NCBI GenBank assembly: GCA_937923175.1
Contig: CALALB010000015.1
Span: 1-63,161, forward strand
DNA length: 63,161 nucleotides
Direction of reading: 5' to 3'
DNA from: an uncultured Chromatiaceae bacterium
GTDB taxonomy: Bacteria > Pseudomonadota > Gammaproteobacteria > Chromatiales > Chromatiaceae
The position numbers and the translations under genes are program-made. This document shows positions 10,001-19,042 of the stretch, piece after piece (position 1 is the stretch's first letter; each line of letters starts with the position of its first letter). Under the pieces are notes generated by a model. That model saw only the letters and a list, made by a program, of their open reading frames with translations, was not told where the DNA came from and ran no database searches.

Positions 10001-13000
10001 GGTGGCGACATGCTTGGGGCTGGGGCGACGGCGGCTTGAGGCACTGAGGGGCGATATTGGCGAGCCGCCGGCCGATCGGGTCGGGCCTCCGGCAGGGTTG
10101 GGTAGGTTGTAGATTGGGTTAGCGGCGCCTGTGACTCGGCCATCTCTCCAGTATCTGCCGGCTGCTGGCCGCCCAAGAAGCTGGTCATCACCCGCTCCTG
10201 GACCTCCAAGAACTTGCGCATGGTCTCTTGATAGGCCTGCCAGACGGCAAGCAGGGTATCGGTATCCGGCTGGGATGAACCAGACGACGTCTGGGCAGGC
10301 CCTAGGGCGCCCGTCTGGGTTTCTGAGGATCTTTCAGACATCACAGGCACTCTCTGAATGTTTGTGCTGGGAATAGGGGGCATCTGAGCGGCTGCTGCGA
10401 CAGTCGGGGTTGGCAGTTGCGCGCATTCGGTGAGCGACTTGGGGCGAATCACAGGACGCGGTCCTTCTTTGCGCACGCCCCCGCCGCTGACCCAAAAGGT
10501 CTGGGAGGAGGGAAGGGCGACCGCCAGCCGTGTTTGCTCCGCCTCTACAAGCCGGCCTGCAAAAAGCGGCCCCGGATCAAAGGTATAGCCAGCGACGAAC
10601 AGGCCACCGAGCGCATTCAACAGACCGCGCATCCCGCCATCTGCACCATCGAGGGCGATCGCCCGATGGGGTCTGTCGGCCAGGATCCTTGAAACCAGAC
10701 CGCAGAGCACCGCCCGCGGCCCGACCTCTAGAAAACAGCGAGCGCCCGCAGCATAGATGGCCTCGATCTGGGCGACGAACTCGACTGGGCTCAACAGATG
10801 ACGGCTCAAGCGGGCTCGGATCGCATCCGGCTCAGCGGCGGGATAGGGTCGGCCATCGAGATTCGAATAGACCGGCAGGCGGGGGGGGCGGATCTCGACC
10901 GCAGCGATGGCCTGGTCAAGGATGCTAGCTGCCCCCGCCATCAGGGGCGAATGAAAGGCACCGCTGACCGACAGCGGACGGATGGCGATCCCCTGCAGGC
11001 GCAGACGCTCGCTGACTGCTGCCAGCTCCGCAGGACCGCCCGAGAGCACACATTGGTCAGGGGCATTGTGATTGGCTACAACGACCGCGGTATCGCTTAA
11101 AGGTTCGGCAAGCGTCTCGGGCGCTGCTCTCACCGCGATCATTCCCCCCTCGGGCGCCTGGGCCATCGCCTGACCGCGCCGATAAGAGAGCCAGATGAGA
11201 TCCTCGAGCGAGAGCGATCCTGCAGCCGCAAGGGCGACATATTCGCCATAGCTGTGCCCAGCGACAAATGCCGGCTGGATCCCCACCCTTTGTAACAGCG
11301 CCCAATAACCCAGGCTGATTGCCCCAAGGGCCGGTTGGGCGATTCTGGTCTCGGTCAGAGCGCGCTCGGCTGACTCGAGCGCCTCCTGATCCCATAAGCG
11401 CCGCGGCCAGAAAAAATGGGACAATGGCCGATCGAGATGCTCGCGCAATACCCGCTCGCTGCCTTCGATCGTCTGGCGCATGGGCTCCCAATAGAGGGCG
11501 ACCTCGCGTCCCATCCCCAGATACTGAGAGCCTTGCCCAGGAAAGAGCATGGCCAAAGGCCCTGGCTCAGTCAGTCCTAACCCCAATTGGAGATGCGGCG
11601 GCAAAGGCACCCCTGACTGGTCGGTCAAATGACCTCTGATCCTCATCAGGGCATCGCTGAGCTCGGTATGATCGCGGACGACGAGCGCAGCGCGATAGGT
11701 TGCGGCGCAACCAGGCTTGACAGCCTCGGCACACTCGGCAGCCAATTGGCTCAGGGACAGGGATCGATCGCTTAGACGCTGCTCCAGGCGGTCGAGCGCT
11801 GCGACCAGACCCCTTTGGTCATCTGCTGCCAATAGGATCAACTCGCATGGCCAAAGGTCGCTTCCCGGCGGTGGCTCGCGCGAGGGATCGCGATATTCTT
11901 CAAGCACACAGTGACAGTTGGTCCCGCCGAATCCAAAGGCGCTGACCGCAGCGCGCCTGGGGTGCGCTGGGGCCAACCAGGGATGGGGCTCGCGCAGCAG
12001 CGCCAATGGGCCTTGCGGATCGGTGAAGGGCGCAAGCGGCCTGATGACAAATGGCTGAGCCGGCAGGGTGCGATAATAAAGCGCCAAAGCGGCCTTGATC
12101 AGACCGCTGACCCCGGCGGTTGCCTTGGTATGGCCGATCAGTGCCTTATGCGAGCCCACTACACAGTTGGCTGGGGGTGCGCCTTGTTCAGCGAGAAAAC
12201 CGGCAATGCTCGCGACCTCGGTTTCATCGCCCAGCGGCGTGCCTGTGGCATGGGCCTCATAAAGGCCCAGGGTCGCCGGATCGGTCCCCGCCTTTTGATA
12301 GGCGCGCAGGAAGGCGCGCCGCTGACCCTCGAGGCGCGGGGCAGTCAGCCCCACTGCCTTGCCATCGCTGGCGCTGGCGGCTGACTTGATCACCGCATAG
12401 ATGCGATCGCCATCGGCCTCGGCCTCGGCGAGGCGTTTGAGCACCACCATGGCAGTCCCTTCGCCGAGCAGGATCCCATCGGCCTCGGCATCGAATGGTC
12501 GGCTATGATCCTTTGGGGTTAGGGCAGGGGTCTTTGAGAAACACAGATAGCCAAAGGGGGAGAGCTTGGTATCCACCCCGCCGGCGATGGCTAACCGACA
12601 GCGGCCGCTCTCAAGCTGGGCGACCGCAAGCTCAATAGCGGTGAGCGAGGAGGCGCATGCCGAATCCACGACGAAATTGGCCCCGCCCAGATCGAAGCGA
12701 TTGGCAACCCGCCCAGCGATGACATTCAGCAGGATCCCCGGGAAGGTATCCTCAGTCCATTCAGGTAGATCCTCCAGAAGCGGGCCGGGGTCGACAAGCC
12801 GCGCGGTCAGCTCCGATCGCGTCACATAGTGCTCGCCAAGCTCACCTAGACCACCGCTTGCCCCGATGATGACCGCAGTCTGTTCATGGTCAAACTCGCC
12901 CTCCAGATAGCCCGCATCAGCAAGGGCGCGGCGCACTGCCTCAAGCGCCACTAATTGCATCGGATCGATCGAATCAAGCGCCTTGGGGGGGATACCGAAG

Positions 13001-15255
13001 CGGGTGGGATCAAAGGGGATCTCATCGATCAGACAACCCCATTTCGAATAGACCCGGTCAGGTGCCTGGGGATCTGGGTCGTAATATAGACGCCAGTCCC
13101 AGCGTTCGGGTGGGATCTCGGAGATAGCTGGGATCTGGGCGAGCAGGTTGTGCCAAAACCCGGGGGCTGATTGCGCCCCAGGGAGGATGAGCCCGATCCC
13201 GATGATCGCGATATCACTCGGCTGCGGGACGGGTGGGGAGAGTCTCGGTTCAGGCCAGGCGATCGGCAACTCGCACAGCGTCCGGTGGAGCTCGGCTATG
13301 CCGATCACCTGATCGCGCAAGGCTGCCACCTGACCGATCATGAAGAACCCTTCTTGATATTGGGTCTTCGGATCGATCGTCATGATCTCTGGGCCCTGGC
13401 GTATGAGACCCTTGGCTGCCAGACGCAGACGCCCCAGACAGAGATCATCTAGGGCCTGGCTGATTTCAGACTGGGTACGACCCTCAGCGCGCAGTCGCTG
13501 CGCCGTCTCTTTGAAGGTATCGACAAAGGGGGTGAGGGCGCAGCGGGATGCATGGCCTGGCCCAGTCTCCAGGGTTAGGGTCTCTCGGCAGGCAAGCGCC
13601 TCCTGCTGAAAGACGGGGGTGATCGCCCCTGTCTGGAGTGCTTCATGGGTAAAGAGATAGGCCGTCCCGATCAGGATCCCGATCTGCGCCCCGCGCGCGG
13701 TCAAAGGGGCGGCCAGGGCCTCGATCCATTGGGTCGAGCGCCGGTCATGGATACCGCCTGCAAATAGGAGCTTGAGCTCGCGGATGAGTGGCCCGGGCAA
13801 CTCGAGCAGGTTTGCCACCACCCCTTCCCATAAGGCAAATCCGCCCAGGGGGCCTACATGTCCCCCGCATTCGCGACCTTCAAAGATCAGACGGCGCGCA
13901 CCCTGTTCGATATAGAGCCTGGCAAGCGCCGGGGTTGGGGCATGAAGCCAGGTGGGGATTCCTGCCTCCTCAAGGGTCCTGGCCTGATCCGGGCGGCCGC
14001 CAGCGATCAGGGCGCAGCTCGGTTTAAATCGCAACACCCAGGCGATCTGGGCGGCAAGAAGCTCAGGGGGGGCAAAGCCCAACAGGCCGACCCCCCAGGG
14101 CCTGGATCCCAACTTGGCCTGGGTTTCGGCAAGCAGGGATTCGACCCGCTTTGGTTCTAGCAGGGCCAAGGCGAGCATCGGCATGGCCCCGGCCTCGGCG
14201 ATGGCAAGGGCAAATTCAGGCCGGTCGCTGACCCGGGTCATCGGCCCCTGGACAATCGGATAGCGGGTCCCCAAGGTGCGCGCCAATGGGCCATCGGCCC
14301 CAAGCTGGGGGGCAAGGCGTACCTGGCTTAGAATCCGCTCGCCTTCGTTGTAGATAGCGCGGATGAGGCGACCAACCGTGCGATAACGCTGTCGAAGCCG
14401 CCCGGCCTCGCCGATCCCCTGGCCGATTGGCCAGGCATAGGCATCCGGATCGCCCCACCCGACCAGTGCCCGGGCCTTGTCCCGCCAATTGGGGTCCTGT
14501 TCGCTGACTAGACGCAATTGTTCGACCGCCGGCCAGCCCGGCCGCCTCAGCACCCGCAGGCGCGGTTGCTGGAGGTCTTGATCGCCAAGCAGCAGGCTAT
14601 CCTGACCGCTACAGCCAGCCAGCCGGTCCTTCCAGGCAGGTGGCAAAGGGGATTCAGGCAGCTGCCAAAGCGCATCATCGAGCACGACCCCCTGGGCCCC
14701 TGCTGCCCAACAGGCGCTGGCGGTATAAACCCCGATCGCACCCTGCAGATAGACTGGCCATTGTCCACGGCGCAACAGGCCCTGGAGCAGGATGAAGGCC
14801 GATTCAGATCCACACCAACCGCCCGCCTCCTGGCCTTTGCCGACAAGCCCTGCAAGCGGCAGCCTGGGGTCTAGGTCATCAGCCTGTTTAAGGCAAGTGA
14901 TCTCAAGCAGGAGACGCGGCTGACCTAGGCTGCTGAGTTTGGACAGATCCTCAGCAAGGGTTGAATGGTGCCAACCGGCCAGGATGATCCAGGGCGGCGT
15001 CAGTTGGAAACATTCGAGCAGTCCAGGGTCAGTGATGAGCTCGATCTGCTCAGCCAGGAGCCTTAGCCCGACCATCTGGCCTGGTTGCAGCTGGGTACTA
15101 AGTTCAAACAGGGTCTGTTTGAATCCGGCAAAGGACCGAGCGGGGCAGCCTTCTAAATCGAACAGGCCAATGCCGCCAGCACGCGCCGTTGCCAAGACCA
15201 GCGCCGGCGACCCCAGGGCAGCTGGGCTGAGGGTCAGGCAGATAAAATCATTCAT
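7078..15255 (-). CDS. Multidomain PUFA-synthase-like type I PKS (ER-like x2, KS, AT, ACP, KR, DH)
   Basis: A 2725-residue iterative-type PKS. Residues 1-300 and 310-640 are two tandem nitronate-monooxygenase/PfaD-like FMN barrels: the first has KGQEAGGWCGSES (140-152), the second RECGGHVGPLGG (461-472). Then come KS 680-1122 (C867, H1002, H1042), AT 1233-1565 (GHSYGE, S1335), a Pro/Ser-rich linker with a helical FLEVQERVMTSFLGG motif (1682-1696), and one ACP 1773-1857 (ELGIDS, S1811). A KR follows at 1935-2412 (GGARGIT 2149-2155, S2320, Y2333), then a hot-dog DH at 2437-2705 (H2452, D2624). All steps of a full reductive cycle are present, so it could build a saturated or partly unsaturated acyl chain. 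No thioesterase or phosphopantetheinyl transferase is seen. Its ATG overlaps the previous stop (ATGA), so translation is probably coupled. Domain calls are strong; the product is unknown. Confidence 0.95.
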   Translation of the reverse strand: MNDFICLTLSPAALGSPALVLATARAGGIGLFDLEGCPARSFAGFKQTLFELSTQLQPGQMVGLRLLAEQIELITDPGLLECFQLTPPWIILAGWHHSTLAEDLSKLSSLGQPRLLLEITCLKQADDLDPRLPLAGLVGKGQEAGGWCGSESAFILLQGLLRRGQWPVYLQGAIGVYTASACWAAGAQGVVLDDALWQLPESPLPPAWKDRLAGCSGQDSLLLGDQDLQQPRLRVLRRPGWPAVEQLRLVSEQDPNWRDKARALVGWGDPDAYAWPIGQGIGEAGRLRQRYRTVGRLIRAIYNEGERILSQVRLAPQLGADGPLARTLGTRYPIVQGPMTRVSDRPEFALAIAEAGAMPMLALALLEPKRVESLLAETQAKLGSRPWGVGLLGFAPPELLAAQIAWVLRFKPSCALIAGGRPDQARTLEEAGIPTWLHAPTPALARLYIEQGARRLIFEGRECGGHVGPLGGFALWEGVVANLLELPGPLIRELKLLFAGGIHDRRSTQWIEALAAPLTARGAQIGILIGTAYLFTHEALQTGAITPVFQQEALACRETLTLETGPGHASRCALTPFVDTFKETAQRLRAEGRTQSEISQALDDLCLGRLRLAAKGLIRQGPEIMTIDPKTQYQEGFFMIGQVAALRDQVIGIAELHRTLCELPIAWPEPRLSPPVPQPSDIAIIGIGLILPGAQSAPGFWHNLLAQIPAISEIPPERWDWRLYYDPDPQAPDRVYSKWGCLIDEIPFDPTRFGIPPKALDSIDPMQLVALEAVRRALADAGYLEGEFDHEQTAVIIGASGGLGELGEHYVTRSELTARLVDPGPLLEDLPEWTEDTFPGILLNVIAGRVANRFDLGGANFVVDSACASSLTAIELAVAQLESGRCRLAIAGGVDTKLSPFGYLCFSKTPALTPKDHSRPFDAEADGILLGEGTAMVVLKRLAEAEADGDRIYAVIKSAASASDGKAVGLTAPRLEGQRRAFLRAYQKAGTDPATLGLYEAHATGTPLGDETEVASIAGFLAEQGAPPANCVVGSHKALIGHTKATAGVSGLIKAALALYYRTLPAQPFVIRPLAPFTDPQGPLALLREPHPWLAPAHPRRAAVSAFGFGGTNCHCVLEEYRDPSREPPPGSDLWPCELILLAADDQRGLVAALDRLEQRLSDRSLSLSQLAAECAEAVKPGCAATYRAALVVRDHTELSDALMRIRGHLTDQSGVPLPPHLQLGLGLTEPGPLAMLFPGQGSQYLGMGREVALYWEPMRQTIEGSERVLREHLDRPLSHFFWPRRLWDQEALESAERALTETRIAQPALGAISLGYWALLQRVGIQPAFVAGHSYGEYVALAAAGSLSLEDLIWLSYRRGQAMAQAPEGGMIAVRAAPETLAEPLSDTAVVVANHNAPDQCVLSGGPAELAAVSERLRLQGIAIRPLSVSGAFHSPLMAGAASILDQAIAAVEIRPPRLPVYSNLDGRPYPAAEPDAIRARLSRHLLSPVEFVAQIEAIYAAGARCFLEVGPRAVLCGLVSRILADRPHRAIALDGADGGMRGLLNALGGLFVAGYTFDPGPLFAGRLVEAEQTRLAVALPSSQTFWVSGGGVRKEGPRPVIRPKSLTECAQLPTPTVAAAAQMPPIPSTNIQRVPVMSERSSETQTGALGPAQTSSGSSQPDTDTLLAVWQAYQETMRKFLEVQERVMTSFLGGQQPADTGEMAESQAPLTQSTTYPTLPEARPDRPAARQYRPSVPQAAVAPAPSMSPPAPAAESVSEEYGSIQQVSSLPDRSTLIAQITAIISECTGYPPELLDPDQALESELGIDSIKRVEILANIERLLPPQLAETMRAQMNRLSRAPTIHALVDVLLSLGPQDPPTGSGGPTSQPRSGSTPSPGSGVPLSATASQTRGMATGRATPLPQPQSPAESAQPLDRYRMVARAAPPPKRAQLPAGQILVLGEGGTAERLIQMLKDAGLCANQLAPQDIDPETLSQTILALRARNGPIAGLIQLAGLKAMDLPSELTAWQAESFAQVKSLFLLLKACAEDLRAQRGRILSASLLGGAFGRNGRCGPGLPLAAGNLGMLKTLKLEWPEVQVKAIDLAAGPEEALAEILIDEFLGEDEAIEISYQDGKRLTWEPIAAPWSAPSRQPVEPASDWVVLALGGARGITAQILHELIVPGMTLIILGRLLPLAEDDPLQGRTESELRAHYLAQAQARGEAATPVTIERRIKQTLRAAEIASHLAAFRACGARVEYHALDVRDHQALLELIDGIYRHYGRIDAVLQGVGQIEDKLLVDKSLDSFIRIFDLKADSTYLLCRALRPETLRLVLLFASVAGRTGNIGQCDYAAANEIINRLAWWMQGSWPKTRVLALNWGPWSGTGMANEAINRQFQARGVIPIDPDSGRRFIREELARGLDEVELIVGRFQPPMILPMLGNRRLRPDGNGQLRGSYRLELKRDLYLNDHRLDGVPVVPAAVALELLAEFVQTAWPDQPLTEVRDLRVLRGLTLQGEQGRELSLWAQLIHKSETRLEVLAEIREGDHPYYRANLILGGSLQPVALPPPLTEAQLFPAERAYVEHCFHGPCFRLLQGVLRIGAEGVEGSVQASDPRAWLGDTTAAGLPQIRAAQWLIDPGVVDALLQSTILWARIQHHTYPLPSRFRRVMRLSASVPISSRPTGARHLRFTQRVRRFTGPELEVDFILTDEDGRLILALAGIEAHCDPGLNRLAPQPDFYQPCI

Positions 15256-16748
15256 CTTGAATCCTGGGCTGGGTGATTGCCGAGCCAGACCTCAAGCCCG
15301 CCTTGGGGATTGTCCTGGTAGATCCATTGGCCGCCGTCGCGCACCGCCACCCGGGGTCCGAAGGGATTGGCGGTACCGATGAATAGCCCCTCAGGGGTCG
15401 AGACAAGGTTGCGGCAGCCATAATTGTAGGGGTTGCCAAAGCCTGTGCGGGTGACCGGCAGCCAGTTTTCGCCATCCCAGCTCCGCCACAGGTCAAAACC
15501 GCCGTGCAAGCGGATGAATTCCTCAACGCCTGCCTTCGCCAGCAACCTTGCCGAACGCCAAGGTCGTACCTGCAGATCGAGATAACGCAGGATGATGCTC
15601 CAATCCATGGTGCCGGCATAAAGCCAGTTATCATGAACGCCGAGGCGCCAGATATAACCGCAGAAATAATTGCTAAACCCTGGACCCAGTCCTGAGAGCG
15701 GCTCCTTGCCATCGCGCGCCTCGCCGACCACGATCTCCCAACTGCCATCCTCGGCGATCCTAAGCAGCTCAGCGGCTGCAGGGCCGATCTGAAAACGGTG
15801 ATCATAGCCGCCGTTTTGGATACCGGTTCCGACATAGAGATGATCCCCAAAGGCCAGCATGCTGACTGCCCCCTGATTCAGCGCGCCGCGCCCTGCGCCC
15901 TTGCTGATCACCTGTTCCCAACGATAGGGCGGATTGCCCTCGGCGCGGGTGCGCCAGATCTGCAGGCCATGCAGGCCCCCAGTCCCCGCATAGAGATAAC
16001 CATGGCAGACCGAAAGCTCATAGACGACGGCGACCTCGGGCGGTTCTCCAAAACCCGGGTCATTGACCGACCGCCAATCGCCTAAGGCAGGATCGCGGCT
16101 TTCAAAGACCAGGGTACTCAAGGCTGCATTGACATGGCCGTGGCTGGCACCGGTCGGCGCAGTAAACAGCCGCCCTTTGAAAGGGACCAGGCTACGGATG
16201 GCAGTGATCACAAGCTCGGCGTTTTGGCTGCGAAAATGGGGCTTGGGCAATGTCTCGAAGCATTCACCATCCTGGGAGCGCAGGATCTCTGGGCCGTCGC
16301 CGCGCGAGCGCGACCAGGTCGCGACATAAAGCGCAGGCTCGGGATCCGATTCGCCCTGAAAGACACACATTGCCCGATAGCCGAGGTCACGGCTAAAGCC
16401 TGTCCCGTCCCGCGGGTCAGTGACCATGGGCGCCTGATAGCAGCGCAGCCAGCGGTCCTCCTTGGGCTCATAGCGCCAGATCTCCCCACGCGCGGCCTGA
16501 GTTTCAAACTCAGGGGTATAATTGCGATGCGGGCATTCCACTGGCCAGGTGTCGATGTGCACATAGGGCATGGCAAATTTCAAAAGACAGAGGTTCGCCC
16601 GGCCGGTGCCGATGTATAGCCGATTTTTAAACCAAGCGGCTGAATAGGCATAGGCGTTATAGCCATCGCCTAGGCCATTTGCACAGATTCGGCGGAAATG
16701 CTCAGCGCGCAGTCCAGGTCTGGGCTCGGGATAGGTGTGAAGGCTCAT
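15252..16748 (-). CDS. Propeller-like protein of the PKS operon
   Basis: A 498-residue protein with recurring units such as NRLYIGTGRAN, GYLYAGTGGLHGLQIWR, DHLYVGTG, NWLYAGTMDWS and EGLFIGTANPFG. Each is a hydrophobic strand followed by (Y/F)xGT and an aromatic residue, the pattern of a beta-propeller such as Kelch or sialidase-like folds. There is no signal peptide or membrane segment, so it is probably cytoplasmic. I know no biochemical function for it. It resembles the 357-residue protein at 23443-24516 (shared xELLRxxxxSxW, SxLGP and LWxGT blocks), so each operon carries one copy. The ATG at 16748 overlaps the TGA of the preceding ACP-sulfotransferase gene and is preferred over a start 12 bases upstream. 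It could be a scaffold or an uncharacterised enzyme. Confidence 0.8.
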   Translation of the reverse strand: MSLHTYPEPRPGLRAEHFRRICANGLGDGYNAYAYSAAWFKNRLYIGTGRANLCLLKFAMPYVHIDTWPVECPHRNYTPEFETQAARGEIWRYEPKEDRWLRCYQAPMVTDPRDGTGFSRDLGYRAMCVFQGESDPEPALYVATWSRSRGDGPEILRSQDGECFETLPKPHFRSQNAELVITAIRSLVPFKGRLFTAPTGASHGHVNAALSTLVFESRDPALGDWRSVNDPGFGEPPEVAVVYELSVCHGYLYAGTGGLHGLQIWRTRAEGNPPYRWEQVISKGAGRGALNQGAVSMLAFGDHLYVGTGIQNGGYDHRFQIGPAAAELLRIAEDGSWEIVVGEARDGKEPLSGLGPGFSNYFCGYIWRLGVHDNWLYAGTMDWSIILRYLDLQVRPWRSARLLAKAGVEEFIRLHGGFDLWRSWDGENWLPVTRTGFGNPYNYGCRNLVSTPEGLFIGTANPFGPRVAVRDGGQWIYQDNPQGGLEVWLGNHPAQDSR

Positions 16749-18055
16749 CGTGCCTCGCATCGATAGCCAAGCTGCTGGGCCAGGGCCCGAGTCTGATCGC
16801 TCAGGTCATCCTCAGACAAAAATTGCCGCCAGCGATCAGCAGCCGTGGGGTCGATTCCGGCATGAAGATGCAATTTGAGGTCGCCGCTCAGTTCACCGAT
16901 CCGGTATAGACCATCGATCATCCGCTGGTGCCGATCCCGATATAGATCGAGCATTGCTGGCTCGAACCCTAAGCCGAGAAAGGCACATAAACCCCTAAGG
17001 ACCTGTTCAGGCGCTTTGACCAAGTCCTCGTAGTAAACGCGATATTGCCGACTTGGCGGGATGCTTGCCAGATGCTCAAGGATGTTCTGATTACAGATCA
17101 ACCAGGCCAACTCACCCCAGTGCGCGGATGCAAAGGTACCGGCATGCCGTTGCATAAAAGGGGCGGTGCGCTCGAGCTGGACCTCGACGAATGAGCGGAT
17201 CATGCCCCCGGGATGACGCACGAGATGGATATAAAGGGGGTGGTCGAATGACTGCTCAGCGCGGGCCAAAACCTGGAGCGAGTAAGCATAGGCAGGGGTT
17301 TTATCGACAAGCAAGCGATCACCGAGTTGACCCTGCAACCAGCGATAGAAGTCCAGGACCCCGAGGCGCTCTTGTTCATAGCGCTCAAGTAGGGATTGGG
17401 CCTCCTCGATCGTCAATCCAGTGAGGGCCATGACCGCACGGATCACGCCGGTGATGAGATGTCGGTTAGTGTCAAGTTGAAAGGCGGCGCGCCGCTCGCC
17501 AAGATCCAGATACCAGAGGAGATGCAACTCAGGGGGGGCAAAAAGCTTGGGATGCCCAGCAAGCAGACCTTGCAGGAGGGTTGAGCCTGAGCGCGGTGCG
17601 CTCAAGACAAAAACGGCAGGCGGATTTTTATGGCTAACCGCCGGCCAGGGTAAGGGCGCAGGAAGCATGCTGCGAAAGCGCGCAATGTCCGAGTCGGTCA
17701 GATGTACCCTCGTGGCAGGGGAGGGGGTAGGGCGGGCAGGGCGTATCTGCGGGTGCGCCTGGGGTTGAGGGCCCTGGCGCAAACGCTGCTCGATGAAACC
17801 GATCAGCTCTCCGATTTCAAGCTCAGCGACATAGCGCCCCTCCACCAGGATCAGGTCATGAAACCCGAGCTTGCGCCCAAGGACCTCCTCGATCCCGACG
17901 AATAGATCGACCAGATCGACCGAGGTGAGACCCAGATCAGCGAGCAGACGAGTCTTGTCGTCTAAGCGCTCGGCCCAGCCCTCGAACTCCCAGTCGGGCA
18001 CGAGCTTAGGCAAGAGGGAGCTCAATAAGGCGCGAATCTGGGGGCGGTCGGTCAT
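16745..18055 (-). CDS. ACP-sulfotransferase didomain protein
   Basis: A 436-residue protein and the first gene of the PKS operon. Residues 1-95 form an acyl carrier domain with [11 protein letters not shown], where S45 would carry phosphopantetheine. After a Pro-rich linker, residues 145-435 form a PAPS-dependent sulfotransferase. The 5'-phosphosulfate loop is [11 protein letters not shown] (152-162), the 3'-phosphate motif [10 protein letters not shown] (280-289), and DKTP (251-254) and PELHLLW also fit. ST domains fused to or placed beside an ACP are known from CurM and cyanobacterial olefin synthase. There they sulfate a beta-hydroxyacyl-ACP so that a thioesterase can release a terminal alkene. 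A thioesterase is missing here. Whether this protein sulfates the chain made by the adjacent PKS, or another hydroxyl, is inference. Both domains look catalytically complete. Confidence 0.9.
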   Translation of the reverse strand: MTDRPQIRALLSSLLPKLVPDWEFEGWAERLDDKTRLLADLGLTSVDLVDLFVGIEEVLGRKLGFHDLILVEGRYVAELEIGELIGFIEQRLRQGPQPQAHPQIRPARPTPSPATRVHLTDSDIARFRSMLPAPLPWPAVSHKNPPAVFVLSAPRSGSTLLQGLLAGHPKLFAPPELHLLWYLDLGERRAAFQLDTNRHLITGVIRAVMALTGLTIEEAQSLLERYEQERLGVLDFYRWLQGQLGDRLLVDKTPAYAYSLQVLARAEQSFDHPLYIHLVRHPGGMIRSFVEVQLERTAPFMQRHAGTFASAHWGELAWLICNQNILEHLASIPPSRQYRVYYEDLVKAPEQVLRGLCAFLGLGFEPAMLDLYRDRHQRMIDGLYRIGELSGDLKLHLHAGIDPTAADRWRQFLSEDDLSDQTRALAQQLGYRCEAR

Positions 18056-18130
18056 CGGGTCAAAAGGGCTCGTTATCTAAACACCAAAGTTTAATATGAT
18101 AGGCCACCCCTGGCACCCTGCAAATCAAGC
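18056..18130. promoter_or_regulatory. Divergent promoter region of the PKS operon
   Basis: Only 75 bp separate the divergent ACP-sulfotransferase and sulfotransferase-like genes, so both promoters must fit here. For the minus-strand operon, TTGCAG (18123-18118) and TATCAT (18101-18096) are 16 bp apart, a reasonable sigma-70 match. For the plus gene, TATGAT (18095-18100) could be the -10, with only a weak -35 (TTATCT, 18073-18078). The two -10 elements overlap, which would make the promoters mutually exclusive. I see no clear operator palindrome. Confidence 0.4.
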
Positions 18131-19036
18131 ATGGATCTTACACCGCCCCTGATCCTGTTGGCCTCCCCTGGTTCGCACGCCGCCTATCTTGCGGCGATGC
18201 TGGGTAGGCATCCTAGGCTTTATGCGCCACTTGAACTCAACCTATTGGCAGCACCATGCCCCCTTGACCTTTTGAAGACCCTCGAACCCGATGAGCTCCA
18301 TGGCCTGCTCCGTTCAGTGGCCCAACTCTATGCTGGCGAGCAGACAATTGAGTCCATCGAGATGGCGCGCCGTTGGTCGTTTCGACGCGCCAACTGGGAC
18401 AGCGCCGAGGTACATCGCGAGCTGTGCGCGCGGGTTGCACCCAAGCATTTGGTCGAGACCTGTATCCTGTATACCCGACCTGCTCAGGCCGAGGCGCTCG
18501 CCAGGCTTGGTTCTGTCTATCCGGATGCCTGGTATCTCCATCTTGTCCGCCATCCCTTGGCGGTTGGACGCGATTGGTGGCGCAATCTGCAGGCCTTGCC
18601 CGAGCTTTATCGGCTCGGCTCGCGCGACCCCTCGACCCAGCCACCGCTACCCGATCCGCAATTCGACTGGTTGCAGCGCCAGCGTCTGATCCTTGAGTTT
18701 TTGCGCACCATCCCACCTGAGCGCCAGCTTCGCCTGCGGGTCGAGGATCTATTGGCCGAACCGCGTTTGACCTGCGTCCGGTTGTGTCTCTGGCTGAGGC
18801 TGGATGCGAGAGAACAGGTCATTGAAGAGATGCTGCACCCCGAGCGCTCGCCCTATGCCCGCCCAGGACCCTATGGCGCCGAGGGTGGGGCAGAGTGGGC
18901 GTTTTTGCTCCATCCCCAACTCCCTCCCCCCGATCCTAACCCAGTGTCCTTGACCCAGCCCCTGCCTTGGCGACCAGACGGACGCGGCTTTGTGCAGGAG
19001 CTGATCGATCTTGCCCAATCCTTAGGGTATGCCTAG
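18131..19036 (+). CDS. Sulfotransferase-like protein with degenerate PAPS loop
   Basis: A 301-residue member of the same sulfotransferase group as its neighbours: RHPRLYAPLELNLL (26-39) and LHLVRHPLAVGRDW match the PELHLF and 3'-phosphate motifs, and it ends in the shared AQSLGY tail. The 5'-phosphosulfate loop, PPRSFSS in the paralogs, is ASPGSHAA (11-18), with the conserved arginine lost. It may therefore be inactive or bind another ligand. It is the only plus-strand gene of the island: divergent from the PKS operon and tail-to-tail with the HlyD fusion gene, 6 bp apart. There is no signal peptide. Fold assignment is good; enzymatic activity is doubtful. Confidence 0.8.
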   Translation: MDLTPPLILLASPGSHAAYLAAMLGRHPRLYAPLELNLLAAPCPLDLLKTLEPDELHGLLRSVAQLYAGEQTIESIEMARRWSFRRANWDSAEVHRELCARVAPKHLVETCILYTRPAQAEALARLGSVYPDAWYLHLVRHPLAVGRDWWRNLQALPELYRLGSRDPSTQPPLPDPQFDWLQRQRLILEFLRTIPPERQLRLRVEDLLAEPRLTCVRLCLWLRLDAREQVIEEMLHPERSPYARPGPYGAEGGAEWAFLLHPQLPPPDPNPVSLTQPLPWRPDGRGFVQELIDLAQSLGYA

Positions 19037-19042
19037 CCAACC

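Noticed and set aside
15248-15850. 200-residue minus frame overlapping the propeller-like gene
   Set aside because: Alternate frame of the propeller-like gene, with no coupling or domain signature.
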